64,000 bases of DNA from Algoriphagus formosus (GTDB lineage Bacteria; Bacteroidota; Bacteroidia; Cytophagales; Cyclobacteriaceae), in the NCBI RefSeq assembly GCF_002807035.1, contig NZ_NIUC01000002.1, forward strand, positions 830,591 through 894,590, given 5' to 3'. The position numbers were made by a program, and so were the translations under genes. The notes under the pieces were generated by a model. The model was not told the DNA's origin. It saw only the letters and a list, made by a program, of their open reading frames with translations, and did no database searches. Shown one piece after another: positions 37,022 through 46,676 of this stretch (the stretch's first letter is position 1; each line of letters starts with the position of its first letter).

Positions 37022-37783
37022 TCAGGAGTAGGGAGAGGGACTCACGGCTGTCCAGCCTCCGTCAATAATCAAAGTCTGTCCTGTAATGTGGCGAGCAGTA
37101 TCCGAGAGCAAAAAAGCGGCGGCCTCCGCGATATCCACCGTGGAAGCAGGTCTGCCTGTTGGAGTCAACTTGGACCAAGTGGCGGCATACTCAGGGTCAG
37201 AAGTAGTGCGCTCAGTGAGAGTTGCTCCCGGAGCGATGGTATTAACCCGGATTCCTAAAGGAGCCAATTCCAGGACTAGATTTTTGGCAAGCATCTCAGA
37301 AGCAGCTTTGCTCATGGCATAAGCAGCTAAATTTTCATGGCTTTGATGACCTGTAACTGAGGAAGTGAGCAGAATGGAACCTCCTTCTTCTTGCTCTTTC
37401 ATAACTCTGGCAGCAGCTTGAACCAGAAAAAAGGTTCCCTCCTGATTAACCCGCATTACTTCTCGAAAATCCTCCCTACTATAATCCAAAAAGCTTCCAA
37501 AGAGTGTGATTCCGGCATTTGCGACAACTTGATCTATTCTCCCAAATGTTGAAAGAGCCAATTGGACCATCTCTTCGACCGTCTCATGACTTGCAGCATC
37601 TCCTGAGCAACCAATAATACTTCCGCTATTCATTCGGGAAAGCGTAGCGACCGATTCCTCAACCAAACCTTTTTCTACATCATTTAAAACAACCTTCCCT
37701 CCTTGTTCCAGAAGCTTCCTAGCTATTTCCAGACCAATTCCCTGTCCTGCCCCTGTGATGATGGCTACCTTTGATTTTCCCAT
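37022..37783 (-). CDS. short-chain dehydrogenase/reductase, sugar-dehydrogenase-like
   Basis: 253 residues, a classical SDR. TGAGQGIG is at 10-17, NAG at 89-91, catalytic Ser142, Tyr155 and Lys159 (YAMSK) are present, and the ending DTARHITGQTLIIDGGW is complete. The pattern is like glucose 1-dehydrogenase or L-rhamnose/L-fucose dehydrogenase types. With the sugar-acid dehydratase gene 50 bp upstream, oxidation of a sugar to its lactone or of a 2-keto-3-deoxy intermediate is plausible, but the substrate is inferred. Confidence 0.88.
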   Translation of the reverse strand: MGKSKVAIITGAGQGIGLEIARKLLEQGGKVVLNDVEKGLVEESVATLSRMNSGSIIGCSGDAASHETVEEMVQLALSTFGRIDQVVANAGITLFGSFLDYSREDFREVMRVNQEGTFFLVQAAARVMKEQEEGGSILLTSSVTGHQSHENLAAYAMSKAASEMLAKNLVLELAPLGIRVNTIAPGATLTERTTSDPEYAATWSKLTPTGRPASTVDIAEAAAFLLSDTARHITGQTLIIDGGWTAVSPSPYS

Positions 37784-37833
37784 TGGAAATAAATTTTTCT
37801 AAATGTCAAAAATCCAATTTATTCAAGTCACGC

Positions 37834-39552
37834 TTAATGCGAATCACGCTTAACCTCCGAACCTGAGCTTCCTTGTAAGAAATCAAAGTCTACCCCGTCA
37901 TGAGCCTGATTGACTTGATGAAGAAACAAGTTGACATAGCCCCGTTCATAGGGTAATTGAGTAGGTTGAAAGGCGTTTTTGCGCTTTTCCATTTCCTCAT
38001 CGGAAATCAGCAAATTCAAACTTCGATTTGGCACATCGAGCTGAATCATATCTCCATTTTGCACCAAAGCTAATGGCCCGCCAATGGCAGACTCCGGGGA
38101 CACGTGCAAGACAACTGTACCGTATCCTGTCCCACTCATTCGTCCATCGGAAATTCGTACCATGTCTTTGATTCCCTTTTGGAGGAGTTTGGCAGGAAGT
38201 CCCATATTTCCAACCTCAGGCATTCCTGGATAACCTTTAGGCCCCACATTTTTCATCACTAAAACAGAGTTTTCATCCACCTCTAAGTCTGGATCATCAA
38301 TCTTAGCCTTATAATCGTCTATGTCTTCAAAGACCACAGCTTTACCCGTATGAGTCAGGAGATGGGGACTAGCAGCCGAGGGCTTGATAACAGCTCCATT
38401 TGGACAGAGATTTCCCTTCAGAACCGCTATTCCTGAGTCCGGCTTGATGGGTTTTTCTAAAGTTCCGATTAGCTCTCGATCATAGCACTCAGCCTTTTCG
38501 ATATTCTCACCTAGCGTCTTTCCATTGACTGTGATGCAATCTGTATGAAGTTTGGATTGGATTTCCCGCATGACAGCAGGAAGGCCTCCAGCATAAAATA
38601 AGTCTTCTACCCAATGCTCTCCCGAGGGCTGCACATTAGCAATCAAAGGCACTTTGGAAGAAAAATGATCAAAATCAGTCAGATCTAAATCTACCCCGAT
38701 TCGACGGGCTATGGCTGTTAGGTGAAGGATAAAATTGGTTGATCCTCCCAGTGCTGCATTGACCATGATGGAGTTTTCAAAGGCCTTACGTGTCAAAATC
38801 TGACTCATTTTGAGGTCTTCCTTGACCATCTCAACAATCCGCATTCCTGCCATATGCGCCAAAACTTTTCTTCGAGAATCAGCCGCTGGAATAGTAGCGT
38901 TATCTGGCATTGCCAAGCCCAAAGCTTCCACCATAGCAGCCATCGTAGAAGCTGTACCCATCGGAGCGCAATGCCCTCTTGAACGGGACATCGCAGCCTC
39001 GGCTTCTATAAACTCTTCCTGAGAAAGCTTCCCTAATTTATATTCTTCGGCAAACCTCCAAACATCAGAAGTGCCAATTTTTTTTCCCTTAAATCTACCT
39101 ACCAGCATGGGACCTCCCGATACAACCAAGGTCGGCAAGTCTACCGAGGCCGCTCCCATGACCAAGGAAGGAGTGGTTTTGTCACAACCACACATCAGAA
39201 TCACACCATCCATGGGGTTGGCACGGATACTTTCCTCCACATCCATCGAAGCTAGATTTCGGAATAGCATTGCCGTGGGCTTAATTGAGCATTCTCCAAG
39301 AGACATCACTGGAAATTCAAGAGGAAAACCTCCGGCTTCCCAGATTCCTTGCTTGATTGACTCTGCTAACTCTCGAAAATGTGCATTGCAGGGAGTGAAT
39401 TCAGACCAGGTATTACAGATTCCGATTACGGGTTTTTCACCTTCAAAAAGATGATGCGGTAATCCTTGGTTTTTCATCCAAGAGCGATAGATAAATCCGT
39501 CTTTTCCGGTTCGACCGTACCACTCCTGACTCCGGAGTTTTTTCTTTGCCAT
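37834..39552 (-). CDS. IlvD/Edd-family sugar-acid dehydratase (L-arabinonate dehydratase-like)
   Basis: 572 residues, an Fe-S dehydratase. Cluster and Mg ligands include the Cys in ICNTWSEFTPCNAHFRELAE and the Cys in LMCGCDKTTPSLVMGAASVD. The conserved GGPMLVGRFKGKKIG, KPSAASPHLLTHTGKAVVFE and RISDGRMSGTGYGTVVLHVS follow, and the protein ends in KRDSH. The order of blocks and the ending match the L-arabinonate / D-xylonate / L-fuconate dehydratase branch rather than IlvD proper. It would convert an aldonate to 2-keto-3-deoxy-aldonate. First gene of a leftward run with SDR and ADC-like genes, suggesting non-phosphorylative sugar oxidation. Confidence 0.88.
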   Translation of the reverse strand: MAKKKLRSQEWYGRTGKDGFIYRSWMKNQGLPHHLFEGEKPVIGICNTWSEFTPCNAHFRELAESIKQGIWEAGGFPLEFPVMSLGECSIKPTAMLFRNLASMDVEESIRANPMDGVILMCGCDKTTPSLVMGAASVDLPTLVVSGGPMLVGRFKGKKIGTSDVWRFAEEYKLGKLSQEEFIEAEAAMSRSRGHCAPMGTASTMAAMVEALGLAMPDNATIPAADSRRKVLAHMAGMRIVEMVKEDLKMSQILTRKAFENSIMVNAALGGSTNFILHLTAIARRIGVDLDLTDFDHFSSKVPLIANVQPSGEHWVEDLFYAGGLPAVMREIQSKLHTDCITVNGKTLGENIEKAECYDRELIGTLEKPIKPDSGIAVLKGNLCPNGAVIKPSAASPHLLTHTGKAVVFEDIDDYKAKIDDPDLEVDENSVLVMKNVGPKGYPGMPEVGNMGLPAKLLQKGIKDMVRISDGRMSGTGYGTVVLHVSPESAIGGPLALVQNGDMIQLDVPNRSLNLLISDEEMEKRKNAFQPTQLPYERGYVNLFLHQVNQAHDGVDFDFLQGSSGSEVKRDSH

Positions 39553-39630
39553 AGGTTTTTGGGTTTGAGTAAAATCTGGCAGAAGATAGGAAAAAATGAA
39601 GATTTCTGCGAACCTTAGATGGATATCGGT

Positions 39631-40632
39631 TTATTCTTGAACCAATTGGTTGACTAATTTCTCTAGAGCCTCAATATCAACTTTGAAATTAGCTAGGATG
39701 GTATCTTTTTCAGTCCCCTCATTCAAAGTATAGTAGTACTCATGCCCTAGCACATTGGCAAGATTAAAATAACACTGATTTTGGTCATCCTCGTGATTTC
39801 TTAATTCAACCACTTTACATCCCATCGGTAAAAAAAGCATATTGGTAAGCGCTGCCCCATGCAAAGAGATAAAAATAGCTGTCTCACCCATCAATTCGAT
39901 TTGCTTCTTCACCGAAAGCTTTTCGGAATGATAGATCTCAAACCCCTTTTTATTTAGGCACAGCTCCACTTCCTTTTCATTTAAAACCCTACGTTTGGGG
40001 GCTAAACTTCTACTAATGTAGATTTTGCGGTAAGGGGCTTTCGAGATTTTGGAAAGTCTGTTTCTAGTTTCCAGCGTGTATTCCGGGTGAAAGTGTGGAA
40101 AAACAGCTGTGCGGGATGTCAAAACCAATTTTTTGACTTTAAGATTTTCAAATGAAGAATAAAAGATGGCTTTGATTCCTAATAACTTGAGACTTTGACT
40201 GACAAATGGAAGCTTTTGATATGCTTCATGTAAGATGACTTGATCGGTCACCCCTTTTTCTAACCCTTGCCAAATTCTCGGTAAACAATCCGTCATCCAA
40301 TGAAAGTAATTGGCACTCCATTCATCCTTGATCCAAATGCCACTTTCTATCGTGCGCCATTTTCTAAAAGCACAATTCAACACTCTTTTTCCCAAGGGAA
40401 GTACACCCAATCCATTAACATGGGTATGGGAAGCAAAGAATTTCAGCTCTTTCCAAGAAAAAACGGTATCCTGCAAAATCAGAGCATCATTCAAAACCCA
40501 GCAGGGCTGTATAATAAAAGATGATTGGAGCCACTCGTTAAATAAGGGCTTATCTTCCTTCCTAACATTGGAAGGGAGTCCTCTCTGTACTCTTATTTCT
40601 TCCTCAAGGCCCTCTTCTGGATTTAGCTCCAT
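39631..40632 (-). CDS. glycosyltransferase family 61 protein
   Basis: 333 residues. The GT61 (DUF563) core is visible: EWSANYFHWMTDCLPRIWQG in the middle, KIYISRSLAPKRRVLNEKEV, and HGAALTNMLFLPMGCKVVEL near the end. There is no signal peptide or membrane segment, so the enzyme is cytosolic or peripheral and probably adds a pentose or hexose to a surface polysaccharide. It lies 10 bp downstream of murA on the same strand. There is no wider glycan cluster around it, which makes the acceptor unknown. Confidence 0.85.
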   Translation of the reverse strand: MELNPEEGLEEEIRVQRGLPSNVRKEDKPLFNEWLQSSFIIQPCWVLNDALILQDTVFSWKELKFFASHTHVNGLGVLPLGKRVLNCAFRKWRTIESGIWIKDEWSANYFHWMTDCLPRIWQGLEKGVTDQVILHEAYQKLPFVSQSLKLLGIKAIFYSSFENLKVKKLVLTSRTAVFPHFHPEYTLETRNRLSKISKAPYRKIYISRSLAPKRRVLNEKEVELCLNKKGFEIYHSEKLSVKKQIELMGETAIFISLHGAALTNMLFLPMGCKVVELRNHEDDQNQCYFNLANVLGHEYYYTLNEGTEKDTILANFKVDIEALEKLVNQLVQE

Positions 40633-40642
40633 TGAAAAATTG

Positions 40643-41947
40643 TTACAATCGCTCTATATCTGCTCCTAGTGCGTTTAATCGCTCATCAATATACTGATAT
40701 CCTCTATCAATTTGTTCAATATTATCAATAATTGAGGTGCCATTTGCCGACATTGCGGCGATTAACAAAGCAACACCTGCACGAATATCAGGTGAGGTCA
40801 TACGTATACCTCTCAAAGGGTACTTCCTGTCCAATCCTATGACCGTGGCACGATGTGGATCGCAAAGAATAATCTGAGCTCCCATATCGATCAATTTATC
40901 CACGAAAAATAAGCGAGATTCAAACATTTTCTGATGCACCAGTACCGTACCCTTTGCCTGAGTAGCAGTCACAAGTACGATGGAAAGCAGGTCAGGAGTA
41001 AAACCCGGCCAAATCTGGTCAGCAACGGTCAAGATAGATCCATCAATGAAAGTCTCTATTTCATAATGATCTTGAGCTGGGATAAAAATATCATCACCTC
41101 TGAATTCCATTTTGATACCCATCCGCCGGAAAGTATCGGGAATGATTCCGAGCTTGGGAATTTGACAGTTTTTGATGGTGATCTCAGATTGAGTCATTGC
41201 TGCCATTCCAATAAAAGAGCCGATCTCAATCATGTCCGGAAGCATGGTATGAGTGGTACCACCCAGCTTATCCACTCCTTCGATATGAAGGAGATTGGAC
41301 CCTACGCCTGTTATTTTTGCACCCATGCGATTCAGCATATCGCAAAGCTGCTGCAGATAAGGTTCGCATGCAGCATTATAGATAGTCGTTTTTCCTTCGG
41401 CCATCACCGCTGCCATCACGATATTTGCTGTACCAGTTACGGAGGCCTCATCCAACAGCATGTAAGTGCCTTTTAGTTTTTTTCCATCGATATGGAAAAT
41501 TTCTTTCTCAGCATCATACCTGAATTCAGCTCCTAGCTTTTGAAAGCCGGTGAAGTGAGTATCCATTCGTCGACGTCCGATTTTATCTCCTCCTGGCTTA
41601 GAAAGCTTTCCTGTACCAAAACGGGTCAATAGCGGACCTAAAATCATCACTGAGCCTCGAAGTGCAGAGGCTTTTTTCAAAAAATCTTCTGTTTCTAGGT
41701 ACTCGAGGTTGACCTCATCTGCCTGAAAAGAGTAGGATTCGGGACCGAGTTTGGTGACTTTCACCCCCATATCGTTCAAAAGCTCAATGAGTTTATTTAC
41801 GTCACGGATATTGGGGATTTTGTGAATGGTGACTTTTTCTCCTGTCAAAAGTACTGCGCAAAGAATTTGAAGCGCTTCATTTTTTGCTCCTTGTGGAATG
41901 ATTTCGCCCTTAAGCTGATTTCCACCCCTTACCCGAAAAGATGCCAT
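40643..41947 (-). CDS. murA: UDP-N-acetylglucosamine 1-carboxyvinyltransferase with Asp in place of the catalytic Cys
   Basis: 434 residues. It transfers enolpyruvate from PEP to UDP-GlcNAc, the first committed step of peptidoglycan synthesis. Family blocks: NQLKGEIIPQGAKNEALQIL, LRGSVMILGPLLTRFGTGKL, MDTHFTGFQKLGAEF and IRAGVALLIAA. The loop that is GGCxIG in E. coli MurA reads GGDKIG here, with Asp121 at the Cys115 position. Enzymes with Asp there remain active but are not alkylated by fosfomycin, so natural fosfomycin resistance at the target is predicted from family knowledge. It follows the DUF4290 gene without a gap. Confidence 0.95.
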   Translation of the reverse strand: MASFRVRGGNQLKGEIIPQGAKNEALQILCAVLLTGEKVTIHKIPNIRDVNKLIELLNDMGVKVTKLGPESYSFQADEVNLEYLETEDFLKKASALRGSVMILGPLLTRFGTGKLSKPGGDKIGRRRMDTHFTGFQKLGAEFRYDAEKEIFHIDGKKLKGTYMLLDEASVTGTANIVMAAVMAEGKTTIYNAACEPYLQQLCDMLNRMGAKITGVGSNLLHIEGVDKLGGTTHTMLPDMIEIGSFIGMAAMTQSEITIKNCQIPKLGIIPDTFRRMGIKMEFRGDDIFIPAQDHYEIETFIDGSILTVADQIWPGFTPDLLSIVLVTATQAKGTVLVHQKMFESRLFFVDKLIDMGAQIILCDPHRATVIGLDRKYPLRGIRMTSPDIRAGVALLIAAMSANGTSIIDNIEQIDRGYQYIDERLNALGADIERL

Positions 41948-42571
41948 TTAATTTCGACGTTTTTTGTTATGTCCTCCGTTTCGACGGCGATTATTGCCGC
42001 GCTTGTTTGATTTTCCACCTCGCTCCTCATGGGTAGGCACTTTGAAATCACGTCGCGTATTGGATTCGAAAAGCGCATTTTCTTTCACCTTTTCCAAGTC
42101 GATGTGGAGCTTTCCCCGAGAGAGCGTTTTGATATCATCAATGATGATGCCATCGTCGAAATTATCTCTGTTCCAAGTGGAGTGAAAACTTCGCATCAGC
42201 TGGCCGATGTAAATAATCGCAGCTTCCTGCTCCTCATCATCTTCGATTTCAATCGCTTTTTCGATCAGCTTTTCGATATTTCTGCCATAATGCTTAAATC
42301 GTACTTCCCCTCTAGGATAGCCTATTGGAAGGGGTTTTTTGCCGAGTAATTCTTTTTCCGGCATGGGGAAAGGCCCATCCACATCCAACTTGAAGTCAGA
42401 CATAATATAAATGTCATCCCAAAGCTTTTGATCATTTTCTTGCTTGAGGGTTGGATTCAGCTGCTTGATAATATCTATGATGGTATAGGCACTTGCAGTA
42501 CGCTTTTCCCGGTCTTCAATCCCGCAGACATAGTCTACTAGGCCTTGAATGTTTTTTCCGTATTCTTTCAA
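41948..42571 (-). CDS. DUF4290 protein
   Basis: 207 residues. It has conserved-looking segments KEYGKNIQGLVDYVCGIEDR, KRTASAYTIIDIIKQLNP, FKLDVDGPFPMPEKE and RYGR-like FKHYGRNIEKLIEKAIEIED, matching the Bacteroidota DUF4290 family. It ends in a strongly basic tail (SNKRGNNRRRNGGHNKKRRN) that could bind nucleic acid or a phosphorylated partner. It abuts murA, a linkage kept across the phylum, but the function is unknown. Confidence 0.85.
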   Translation of the reverse strand: MKEYGKNIQGLVDYVCGIEDREKRTASAYTIIDIIKQLNPTLKQENDQKLWDDIYIMSDFKLDVDGPFPMPEKELLGKKPLPIGYPRGEVRFKHYGRNIEKLIEKAIEIEDDEEQEAAIIYIGQLMRSFHSTWNRDNFDDGIIIDDIKTLSRGKLHIDLEKVKENALFESNTRRDFKVPTHEERGGKSNKRGNNRRRNGGHNKKRRN

Positions 42572-42668
42572 AATGAGATTGTGTTTAGTCTTTTCTTCTA
42601 TTCAAACATCCCTTCTAAAGCCTAAATTAAGGTAACAAAAAATCACCAAATGGCCGGAAGTTTGACAA

Positions 42669-44927
42669 TTAGTCTATAATTCGAAGCTTGGCAAAGCTAA
42701 GTAATAATGTCTTCTCCCCAAAATGCTCAAACTGAATGGTTGCCTTACGGTTGAGCCCGTCCACTTCAATCTTCAAAACCTTCCCAAAACCGAACTTGGG
42801 ATGCTCTACTAGCTGACTCTCCTGAAGGTTGTTTGTATTGCTCGGCTTGAAATCTGGACTGGGGGTATGAACCTTCATATTGGAAGGCATCCGAGTCTCA
42901 GGTTTCTTCTTTATTCCTATGAATCCAGAACTTCCTGGCAAACCTTCCCGACGAAATGCACCCGGCATCTCACGAGTAGCCTGTCGCTTATTGACCTTGA
43001 TGCAGTCAGGATCTATCTCCTCCAAAAAACGACTCGGCTCGCAATTCAACAGTCGACCAAATCGATATCGGGAAAGTGCATACGTGAGATACAACTTTTG
43101 CATGGCCCGAGTGGTGGCCACATAAAACAGTCGTCGCTCCTCCTCCAGATCTTCCCGACTTTGCATCATCATCTGGGAAGGAAACAAATCCTCCTCCATC
43201 CCGACTACAAATACCTGCTTGAACTCCAGCCCCTTGGCAGAGTGAATGGTCATCAGCGTAATCGCGTCAGTGGTGTCTTTATCCCGATCATTATCGGTAA
43301 GCAAGGCAATCTCCTGAAGGAATGCTCCCAAGCTTTTGTCTTCATTTTCTTCATTGTCGACGTACTCCTTGATTGCATTGAGCAATTCCTGTACGTTTTC
43401 ATAGCGGTTGAGCCCCTCGATGGTTTTATCCTCATATAGCTCCCGAAGCAAGCCGCTCTGTTTGGCAATGGTATTGGCGGCTTCGAAAGCATCCTTTCGC
43501 TGTACTTCTATCTGAAAGGCTTTGATCATGGTGGCAAAATCATCCACTGAAGCTCCTGCACGACCTCCTAAGAAACTATGAGCATTTTGTACCACCTCCC
43601 AAAGAGGCACATCATGATCGTAGGCCGATACTAGGATTTTTTCCAAAGAGGTATTGCCAATCCCTCGCTTAGGATAATTGATAATCCGTTTGAAAGCCTC
43701 CTCATCAACGGGGTTCACCGTGAAGCGCATGTAAGCCATCAAGTCCTTGATTTCCTTTCGCTGATAGAAAGACAGCCCACCTACGATTTTATAGGTAAGG
43801 TTCATTTTGCGAAGCGCCTCTTCTATTGCCCGGGATTGGGAGTTAGTCCGGTAGAGAATCGCAAAATCACTGTTGTCCAGCTTTTTGTTATTCTTTTCTT
43901 CAAAAATGGTCGTTGCCACTACCCTCCCTTCCTCGTTGTCAGAGGCGGCCTTGATGAGTTCGATCAGATCCCCATCCGGATTGGAAGTCCAAACGGTCTT
44001 TTTGAGCTGGGCCTTATTTTTATCGATAATGGAATTGGCCGCTTCTACGATGGTCTTGGTGGATCGGTAGTTTTGCTCCAGCTTGACTACGAAGAGATCC
44101 GGATAGTCCTTTTCGAAGTTGAGAATGTTCTGAATATCCGCCCCACGGAAGGCATAGATACTTTGAGCGTCATCCCCTACCACACAGATATTTTGGTGAA
44201 CAGCCGCTAACTTTTTGGTGATGAGGTATTGGGAGAGGTTGGTATCCTGAAACTCATCCACCATCACATATTTGAACCGCTGTTGATATTTATTCAGTAC
44301 ATCGATGTGATCTCGGAAAAGCACATTGGTATTGAAAAGCAAATCGTCAAAATCCATAGCCCCAGCCTTAAAAAGCCGGTCTTGGTAGCGCTGATAGATA
44401 TCGCCCATTTTGGGTTTCATCGCAGCCTCGTCATCTGCTTTGACAAAAGGGTCAGCTTGATAGGCTTGCCAGGAAATCAATCGGTTTTTGGCACCGGAAA
44501 TTCGGGAAAGGACCACGCTAGGTTTGTAAACCTTATCGTCCAATCGCATTTCCTTGACGATGGTACGTATCAAAGATTTGGAATCGTCTGTATCGTAAAT
44601 GGTAAAGTTGGAGGGATAGCCGATTTTTTCGGACTCTACCCGAAGGATTTTTGCAAAAACCGAATGAAAAGTACCCATCCAGGTATTTCTGGCCTCCAGT
44701 CCGACTAGCTTCTCGATTCGATGCTTCATCTCACTCGCCGCTTTATTGGTAAAGGTGAGTGACAAAATCTGAAATGGATCTATTCCTTTGGCATAAATCA
44801 GATGTGCAATCCGGTATGTCAGCACGCGGGTCTTTCCCGAACCTGCACCAGCAATGATCATCACCGGGCCGTCCGTATGTTCTACCGCTTCGCGCTGAGG
44901 GGGATTGAGTTCTTCTAGGTAATCCAT
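42669..44927 (-). CDS. UvrD/PcrA-type 3'-5' DNA helicase
   Basis: 752 residues, superfamily 1A. Motif I is AGAGSGKTRVLTYRI, the Q-motif LNPPQREAVEHTDGP precedes it, motif II is VMVDEFQDTN, motif III is VVGDDAQSIYAFRGAD, motif IV is LEQNYRST, and motif V-VI LMTIHSAKGLEFKQVFVVGM and RRLFYVATTRAMQKLYLTYA are present. The C-terminus carries the LVEHPKFGFGKVLKIEVDG Tudor-like end typical of PcrA/UvrD in this phylum. It unwinds nicked DNA in repair and replication restart. A stand-alone gene. Confidence 0.95.
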   Translation of the reverse strand: MDYLEELNPPQREAVEHTDGPVMIIAGAGSGKTRVLTYRIAHLIYAKGIDPFQILSLTFTNKAASEMKHRIEKLVGLEARNTWMGTFHSVFAKILRVESEKIGYPSNFTIYDTDDSKSLIRTIVKEMRLDDKVYKPSVVLSRISGAKNRLISWQAYQADPFVKADDEAAMKPKMGDIYQRYQDRLFKAGAMDFDDLLFNTNVLFRDHIDVLNKYQQRFKYVMVDEFQDTNLSQYLITKKLAAVHQNICVVGDDAQSIYAFRGADIQNILNFEKDYPDLFVVKLEQNYRSTKTIVEAANSIIDKNKAQLKKTVWTSNPDGDLIELIKAASDNEEGRVVATTIFEEKNNKKLDNSDFAILYRTNSQSRAIEEALRKMNLTYKIVGGLSFYQRKEIKDLMAYMRFTVNPVDEEAFKRIINYPKRGIGNTSLEKILVSAYDHDVPLWEVVQNAHSFLGGRAGASVDDFATMIKAFQIEVQRKDAFEAANTIAKQSGLLRELYEDKTIEGLNRYENVQELLNAIKEYVDNEENEDKSLGAFLQEIALLTDNDRDKDTTDAITLMTIHSAKGLEFKQVFVVGMEEDLFPSQMMMQSREDLEEERRLFYVATTRAMQKLYLTYALSRYRFGRLLNCEPSRFLEEIDPDCIKVNKRQATREMPGAFRREGLPGSSGFIGIKKKPETRMPSNMKVHTPSPDFKPSNTNNLQESQLVEHPKFGFGKVLKIEVDGLNRKATIQFEHFGEKTLLLSFAKLRIID

Positions 44928-45124
44928 TATTTAAAGTAGCTAGTAGCTAGATTATAGTAGTAAATAGTAAATAGGCATCTAGTGTAAAGTACAATGTACC
45001 AAGAATCAAGTACGAAGTACCAAGTAGCCAAGAACAAGAAATCAGAACCAAGAAACAGGAGTTGAAGACTAGAATCGGATGAAATTTACAAACTTTCCAA
45101 CCTTAACACTTTCCAACTTTTAAC
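44928..45124. repeat. intergenic spacer with degenerate AAGTACCAAG words
   Basis: About 200 bp. From ~44980 to 45060 variants of AAGTAC/CCAAG recur (AAAGTACAATGTACCAAG, AAGTACGAAGTACCAAG, AACCAAGAAACAGG). The words are not a clean tandem array. No gene or promoter is seen. Confidence 0.55.
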
Positions 45125-45961
45125 TCATATCTTCCATCGCTTATGACTCCAAAGGTACATATCCGGCTGTTCTCGAATATTTTCTTCCAGCATCTCGCAG
45201 AATCGATCCGTGATCGAATGGGGCTGTTCTCCATCATAAGGCGGACTAGCCATAGGAACATATTCGTAGCGATAATGCCCACGTTTGACCTTAGTCATCT
45301 TCCCATAATGGACGTGCAAGTTCATCTTTTTCGATAGGAATTCAGCCCCTTCGAAAAAGACTGCCGGTCGATTTAGAAACTCACGCTGGTACCGATTTTC
45401 GGAAGATGGTGGACGTTGATCAGATCCCAAAAGCACGATCCGAGGATCTCTGCCCAAGGTAAGCATACCACGTCGAAACTCCTTTTTCTCTGTCACAAAT
45501 CCGCCAAATCGTGTCCTGATTTTTTTCATCAGTTCGTTGAAGAAGGGATTATTCACTTTGAGGTAAACAGTCTCCACGGGCACCTCGGTGTAGAGATTGG
45601 TACCCACCACTCCCCACTCCCAATTGAAGATATGCCCGGCCATCATCAGGGAGCTGACTCCGTTTTTGACTGGCTGATCAAGATCCGGCTGATTGACAAT
45701 GACAAATCTGCGGCGGAATTCTACTTCCGAAATTGTCAGTAATTTGATCGTTTCGGCAAATGTGTCAGTAAAATTCCTGTAAAAACGATTTCGGATCTTT
45801 TTTCGCTCTGTATCAGAAAGCTCAGGAAAAGCATGAAAGAGATTTTCATCAATGACCTTTTTCCGATATCGAATCACAAAGCGGGCAATCAGGTATAGAA
45901 AGTCCGTGAGTAGGTATAAGATAGAAAGCGGAAGTCGGGAGAGAAGACGAAAGAAAAACAT
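45125..45961 (-). CDS. lipid A-type lysophospholipid acyltransferase (LpxL/HtrB family)
   Basis: 278 residues. An N-terminal membrane anchor (PLSILYLLTDFLYLIARFVI) precedes the acyltransferase core, with the catalytic H-x4-E in AGHIFNWEWG and the later LLGSDQRPPSSENRY and FLNRPAVFFEGAEFLSKK segments. The family adds a secondary acyl chain to lipid A at the inner membrane. It points away from the sigma gene, with a 109-bp divergent spacer between them. Confidence 0.9.
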   Translation of the reverse strand: MFFFRLLSRLPLSILYLLTDFLYLIARFVIRYRKKVIDENLFHAFPELSDTERKKIRNRFYRNFTDTFAETIKLLTISEVEFRRRFVIVNQPDLDQPVKNGVSSLMMAGHIFNWEWGVVGTNLYTEVPVETVYLKVNNPFFNELMKKIRTRFGGFVTEKKEFRRGMLTLGRDPRIVLLGSDQRPPSSENRYQREFLNRPAVFFEGAEFLSKKMNLHVHYGKMTKVKRGHYRYEYVPMASPPYDGEQPHSITDRFCEMLEENIREQPDMYLWSHKRWKI

Positions 45962-46070
45962 GCTTGGAATCGTCGAACAGGATCGAACTGAGGATACAAA
46001 ATAAAGGAAAAGCGGGGAAAAGTTCCCGAATCCTAGTTATAATTTCACCCAATGATTACTTTTGAAACAT

Positions 46071-46664
46071 ATGTCGGATAGTCAGCGCAGAAAATATACG
46101 CAGGAAGAGAAAAACAGCATCTTTGACGGGGAGTTTATGCCACACATCGACTCCATGTACAATTTTGCCTTCCGACTCACCTTTGATGAGGACGATGCCA
46201 AAGATTTGGTGCAGGATACTTATCTGAAAGCGTATCGCTTCATCAATTCCTTCGAACAGGGAACCAACGCCAAAGCATGGCTGTTTCGCATCCTGAAAAA
46301 CAGTTTCATCAACGAATACCGTAAGAAGTCCAAGCAACCAGCAAAGGTAGATTATCAGGAAGTTGAAACTTATTATAACTCAGATGATGTTGACTTTCAG
46401 GGAACCACTGATTTGCGGGCTGATTCGGTCAAGGATATGCTCGGAGATGAGATTTCTAATGCGCTCAATGCCTTGGCGGTAGACTTCCGTACGGTGATCA
46501 TTTTAGCGGATCTGGAAGGCTTTACTTACGAGGAAATGGCCAAGATCCTGGATATTCCGATCGGAACTGTACGGTCTAGGCTTCATCGGGCCAGAAATCT
46601 ATTGAAGGACAAGCTTCGGGGCTATGCACAGTCCATGGGCTACAAGACAGACGAGGAGGATTAA
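46071..46664 (+). CDS. ECF RNA polymerase sigma factor (SigW/RpoE type)
   Basis: 197 residues from the ATG at 46071; a TTG three codons earlier is possible. Region 2 is FNFAFRLTF-like (YNFAFRLTFDEDDAKDLVQD, TNAKAWLFRILKNSFINEYR). Region 4 is FRTVIILADLEGFTYEEMAK, LDIPIGTVRSRLHRARNLLK. A conserved Bacteroidota ECF sigma, first of a run with an anti-sigma-like Cys protein, gmk and nadD (gaps 12, 1 and 3 bp). Linking a stress sigma to nucleotide and NAD genes is a feature of the locus; the signal is unknown. Confidence 0.93.
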   Translation: MSDSQRRKYTQEEKNSIFDGEFMPHIDSMYNFAFRLTFDEDDAKDLVQDTYLKAYRFINSFEQGTNAKAWLFRILKNSFINEYRKKSKQPAKVDYQEVETYYNSDDVDFQGTTDLRADSVKDMLGDEISNALNALAVDFRTVIILADLEGFTYEEMAKILDIPIGTVRSRLHRARNLLKDKLRGYAQSMGYKTDEED

Positions 46665-46676
46665 AACGAATACCAA

